Shown here one piece after another: positions 59,218-64,000 of a DNA stretch of 64,000 nt; within the stretch, counting starts at the first letter, position 1; each line of letters opens with the position of its first letter. A program made the translations under genes and the position numbers. This DNA comes from Gloeopeniophorella convolvens (Eukaryota; Basidiomycota; Agaricomycetes; Russulales): NCBI GenBank assembly GCA_022496205.1, contig WTXD01000003.1:186001-250000 (forward strand). The letters run 5' to 3'. The notes beneath the pieces were generated by a model. The model ran no database searches, was not told the origin of the DNA, and worked only from the letters and a program-made list of their open reading frames with translations.

Positions 59218-59600
59218 GCCATCTCCTCTGAGCTTTCGATCCATGCTCAGATCGCGGCCAACGTGCGCGCGAGCTGTTTACAGTTCCACAGGCCTTGCAA
59301 GGGCTTGAGTGCTGGCTGTTTGAATTATGTGGTTGACTATTTTATATGACCGCATTGATGGCATCGCCCTCGTTGTCATGCGCCGCGACGGCTCTGAAGA
59401 TCTCGCTCTCACGGGCTGCAGGCGGAGTGAGATAAAATCGGCTGCATTGCATGTACATTATTGAAATACAAAGTGGGGAATCATTGGGAGGCGAGTCCGC
59501 AGAGCAATCTAGATAGCGAGTGAGAGATAAGTAGAGATACAACGTCTACCGCCGCTCCGATACGGATGTAGTCTATGGCGAACGCAGGTGAAAATGCAGT
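59218..59600. other. Convergent spacer, tRNA pair / TOR 3' end
   Basis: 383 bp; nothing recognised. It should include the TOR 3' UTR. Confidence 0.5.
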
Positions 59601-62600
59601 TCACCAGAACGCGCACCTGGTTCTCGGGTGAGCAGAGTGCGATGTGATGAAGTGCATGACGTACCATCCTGAGAAGCATTGGCAGAGGTTTTCTAGCGAC
59701 GTGGCCTGTAAGATGAGCTTGTCTACTTGTGCTTGTACTGTAAGAACGACATCGGGGTTGAAATCGCGACCTGTGGGGGATATCATTATCGTGGAATCGG
59801 GGAGAAGTAGGAGGTAGACGAACCTGTAAGCTTGTGCTGTACGCGATTGTAGACGGCCAGGGCCCGGTCGTTGCGCAGCTCCTGAGCCTCTGCAAGGGAG
59901 GTTAGATATGGGTAACCTCTCAGCGACCGTTGACGCACCATTGAGAATAGCGTTCTCGTCGGCCTTGAGTTTGCGAAGCGGCTCCTGTGCATAAGCGTTG
60001 ACACGGGCCAAGTCGGATGCTCTCCCCGTGTCAGCACCTGGCGGCGTTGCATGAGAAGAGAACCATTGATAGGAATGTGTGCCTACCAGGGAGGCGCCTA
60101 CTGTCTGCCTTTGTGGGCATCAAGCGCCAGTTAATCAGAGGGTCGTAAACGAATGCCTCCAGGACAGCCATCAACGATTCTTTGTTGTCACGAAGAACCC
60201 GCATAGAGATTTCGCAGGTGTTCCTGTAGCTGCCCTCAATCCCGCTGACTTCCATTGCGTGTGTGAGCATGCGGGTGAGCCGGAATGGTATCTTTTCGGG
60301 GAACTTCTCGCGATGCATCGCGACCTCGAAGCAGTCGCCAAAGTCGATGTGGACGACCTTGCCGGTCTTGCGCTCGAGCATGAGATTGGACGGGTGCCGG
60401 TCGCCGAGTCCGAGGATGTGGCCGGCCATGCTGTTGACCGCGAGAGATCGCGTGAATGTCGCGCGCCGCTCAAGCCAGTGTTCCGAGTTGATGCTCTTCA
60501 GCCACAGGACGCGGTACAGGTCCTGACCCGTGGTATTCTCAAGTGCATACTCGAACACCTCGATCTTCTGTAGAAGCATGAGATTCTCATAATCGGGCGC
60601 CATCTGTGAAACCCGTCAGATTGCGATCGGACCAAAAAAGGAACAAAGTTGCCCACCTGGAGCATCAACCGGTACTCGATGTTGAGGAGCACCTTGCGCG
60701 ACTCGCGGTAGTCGCGGACTAGGACATGCAGGGTGTCGCTGTCGTGCACCCAGCCGAGAAGACCGGCGTGAGGCCCAAGTGGGATAACAGAGAATCGTTG
60801 AATGTGGAGGCGGCGCTTGAAGCTGTCCGTATCGACCGATAAGAGCGTATTCACGAGACTGAACAGTTGCATGACACGCTCGTCTTGGCGCAAGTCCTCG
60901 TGTCCTACAGGGCGTCGTAGATGAGCTGCGAGACCGGACAAGAACCGTAATTGCCAACATACCCTTCAAGACATATTGGTATTCTTTTCCATCGCTGCCC
61001 TTCAGGTAAAGCCGGCGAGGCCGCTGCTTGGATATGATGATCGAGAGCTTGGAGGCAAAGCTGGCGATTGTGATAATCGGCCTGCCACTTTGGTACGTTC
61101 CTGTCATCGCCGATAAGCACCCCAGATCAAAGGTTCGGAACAAGGCTTACCGGGAACGGCGAGCTCTAGGTTCCGGGCCTTGAGAAGTTCTGGTGAGACG
61201 TACTGCAAGTCGAGGGTGGTCAGCTGTGGTAATTGCTTCTCGACTTTCTTGAAGACCTGCACGGATCCATAAATGCCTAGTCCAGCATCGAGGGCGATCC
61301 GCTTACCGCAAAGTAGATGTCCCAAGCATTGTCCAAGTCCTTGATCTCTCCGTACTTCTGGTACCGGCGCGTCGCCTCTCTTGCCTCGTGCAATTCGCGA
61401 CCGAACGCTTGGATGAACGACGTCTCCCGGGCGGTTTGGGGCCCCTACGACCAATGCGGTGAGTAACCAGCTGACTCGGGCTCCTAAGCGGCGCTTACCC
61501 TTTCGAGTTCTTCGTGGAGAGGCTCCAGAGCGGCAATCATACCTTCCGGATTGTGTTCCGTGTAATACTGACGTGAAGCCTCCTCCAGTTTCTCGTGCCA
61601 CTGTTCGTGCCAGAGAATCGCAACACGAATCAGCTCATGACTGACGACAAGGGCCTAGCGTCATGTGTTTTCGTTAGGCGCGCTATCATCACAAGACGTC
61701 CTGGCGTACCTGTTCTACGATGTTGGGACTATGCTCCTTCATGCGATCCATGATGGCGAGGGCGGCGTTCTTTCGCGAGGCGCTCGGTGATTTGGACGCC
61801 ACGGTAAGAGCATAGATCAGCGCCTGCGGGTGATGCTTGCCGACGTCCGTTAGCAGGCTCGTGATATTCCTGCGGATGTTGTTGCTCGGAGTCTGGATGC
61901 GCGCAATGATCTGTACGACGTAGGTGATGAGACACCCGATGCCGCTCGAGCCGGAGCAGCACTTACCTGAGGGATGACCTCGAGCCACGTGTCGACTTCA
62001 ACCGCGCTGAAGCCGCTAGCTATCGTCTGACTGACGTCGTCGTGGGCGCCGAACTTGAACCACAGCGTCAGGAGCCTGAGCGTGTCCTGGAGGGCATTCT
62101 CGCTGCGCAGCGCGATGGAGCGGAAGAATCCTGGGGTTGCGTGTGAGTCGATTTCAATGGCGTGTTCTGATCAGTAAACCTACCTTGAATTGCAGGATTG
62201 ATGTGAGGAATCAAGGTGGCGCCCATGACATCTTGCGTCTTGACCTCCCCTTGGTTGAGGAGGTGGTTCACGACTTCGAAGTTCGCGAGCGCCCAGGTGT
62301 GCCATGCCTTGTACCAGTTGGGGTCGTAATGCGTGGCGAGGAGATACGAGTGGAGGATGTCCTTCACATTCCGCTGCAAGGCCCCGGTGAGCAAATCAAC
62401 AAGAACCACGTCCAGCTGACTCGCGTACCGTCGACCAGCTGTCCGACAGTTCCATCTGCCACTCGCCTTGCTTGAAGTAGCAGCGCGCCAGGAGCTTCGC
62501 GAGCTCGTCCAGCTTCTGCTTCGACACGCCCGACCGCTGCCCGCGCTGCGTGGTCTCTGACTCGAGGTCCTTCGACAAGCTCGCGGCAAACTGGCGGAGG

Positions 62601-64000
62601 AAGTTCAAGCTCTCCTCCTTCGAGCCGGACGCCCACATGTACTTCAGCTGCGCATACACAACGTTCGGCGGGGCTTTCTGGTGCTGCGCCCATAGGAGCT
62701 GTCAGCTTCCGCACCAGGCGCGCAGCAGACTACGCACCCTCTCCTGCGACAAGAGCGAGTTGATCGTCTTCTCCGCGAGCAGCATGCGCTCCGACTTGCG
62801 GCACAGGTTCGCAAACTTGATCCACATCGCCGGGTCGTCGTCCGGGCTGAGCACCAGCGTCCGTACCTGCAGGATCCGCTGCCAAACTTCCACGTCGGGC
62901 TGGCATCCTTGCAACCTACACTGGGTTCAGCAGGTGAGAGCAGCCAGATTCGGAGCGAGCGCACCTCTTGACCCAGGTCTTCCTGATCGTCTGCTGGCGC
63001 TCAGGCTGATCAGCAAACTGCTTGTACGAGATGATCTCCTCGAGCTCGGACAGCATCTGCGCGCGGACCATGACACTACAACAGCCGACGTCAGCCACGC
63101 ATGCTCTGCGCCAAAGACCGCCTCCCGCTCACTTGTATGACCGCCCATAGCTCTCGCCAATGAGCCCCGTGAGCTCGGGATCGAGCAGATCACGGGCCTT
63201 GGTGATATGCGCGAGCGCCTTCGGGAACTGGTTCTGATGCACGGACAAGATCGCGCGGTAAAACGCGCGGTCGGTCGAGTCCGCCTTCATCGTCGCGATG
63301 TAGTCGTCCATCGAATCCCAGTCGTTGAGCGACCACGCAGCGGCAGCCGCCATCGGCGCAATCTCGCGGCGTTCCTCGTGCGTCGCGCTCGCCCAGTACT
63401 CCTCGACCTGCACCGCGAGCTGGTCCCACTCGCCGAGCGCGTGCAGACACTTCATGCGCCCGATCGCGATGTCCGGGTTGCCCGGGTCCTCCTGCTCGCG
63501 CCGCTCATACGTGCGCAGAGCCTCCTGCCACCGCCCGAGGCGCTCGTACCACTGGTCGTGCTTCGTGATGTCGTACTGCTCGCGCGCGACGAGGAGCGTG
63601 CCCCACGCCGCGTCCGACTGCTGCAGCTTCGTGTTGATCCCGATGAGCGCCTCGATGATCGACGGCGATGTCTCGGTGAAGAACTCGAGCTCCTTGTAGT
63701 GCAGCGCCTTGGCGTACGCGTGGTACTTGAGCGCGTACTCGCCGAGGATGCCGTTTTCTATCGGCAGCCGCTGGTCCTCATGCTCCATAAACTCACACAG
63801 GTTGAGCAGCCTGTGGATCAGATCTGACGGCGCCGTCGAGGACGTAATCGCATAGTCGATTGCGCGGACCAGGTCCTCCTGTACGACATACGTTAAGAGC
63901 TATGCGTTGATATATAAAGTGTGATCACGGACCTGGTACTGCTCGTACAGCTCCCGCCAGCACGAGATGAACGCAGCGTTGAACAGCTCCTTCGCAAGGG
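59601..64000 (-). CDS. TOR: TOR serine/threonine kinase, C-terminal half (partial)
   Basis: PI3K-related kinase of TORC1/TORC2, controlling growth in response to nutrients. The stop is TGA at 59601-59603; the 5' end lies beyond 64000. From N to C: FAT domain (63788 onward, [56 protein letters not shown]). FRB domain (about 61680-61310: [50 protein letters not shown]). Kinase lobe N ([35 protein letters not shown]). Catalytic loop [16 protein letters not shown] (~60385-60430), DFG in [12 protein letters not shown] (~60330-60360), [23 protein letters not shown] ([29 protein letters not shown] at the end, the final CAFW on its own tiny exon after a 47-nt intron). The Ser in EEASR and the Trp in NAWD, which contact FKBP12-rapamycin in other TORs, are present. 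No frame break was noticed. Confidence 0.95.

Noticed and set aside
1..64000. CRISPR arrays, riboswitches, rRNA genes, viral genes
   Set aside because: None seen; the content is eukaryotic nuclear, and the regular 99-bp repeats at 21.5-22 kb are ankyrin-coding.

Overview
The window is nuclear DNA of a filamentous basidiomycete, most likely an Agaricomycete. Genes carry many 43-60 nt introns with GT(GC/AC)GT-type donors and CTRAC-type branch points, GC is high, and the gene content fits: Goodbye-NACHT-ankyrin NLRs, two DUF7330-type proteins, a Con7-type zinc-finger factor, Arp8, an F-box/RCC1 protein and TOR. The genus cannot be named from the sequence.

Left arm (1-22.1 kb): an accessory, recombining immune-type cluster. 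Three minus-strand Goodbye-NACHT(-ankyrin) NLR copies (1-1358, 5036-8127, 11918-15275) are all frameshifted. A fourth on the plus strand (18506-22103) looks largely intact. Interleaved are an intact carnitine acetyltransferase (2024-4326), an intact DnaJ-X class co-chaperone (15936-17996) and a decayed DnaJ copy (8839-10310). Short remnants of the acetyltransferase 3' end sit in front of NLR copies 2 and 3. The simplest reading is that a unit [NLR - acetyltransferase - DnaJ] was tandemly multiplied and that each unit then kept a different member. A 717-bp TIR element lies between the second and third units. A leftover DnaJ promoter/start lies downstream of the intact NLR, so that NLR sits between direct repeats.

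Middle (23-41 kb): a disordered hypothetical protein, an M20-family amidohydrolase, two tandem DUF7330-type paralogues, an intron-containing tRNA-Pro, a 787-aa disordered protein, the INO80 subunit Arp8 (13 exons) and, convergent to it, a RING-finger protein with a 15-nt microexon.

Right arm (41-64 kb): a gene-poor stretch (40.7-48 kb), a Con7-type C2H2 regulator, a second gene-poor stretch (50.1-56.5 kb), an SAF1-like F-box/RCC1 protein, a tandem tRNA-Pro(AGG)-tRNA-Pro(CGG) pair, and the 3' half of the TOR kinase gene (FAT, FRB, kinase, FATC), which runs off the right edge. Exon limits were read by eye from splice signals, reading phase and family knowledge; no search was run.
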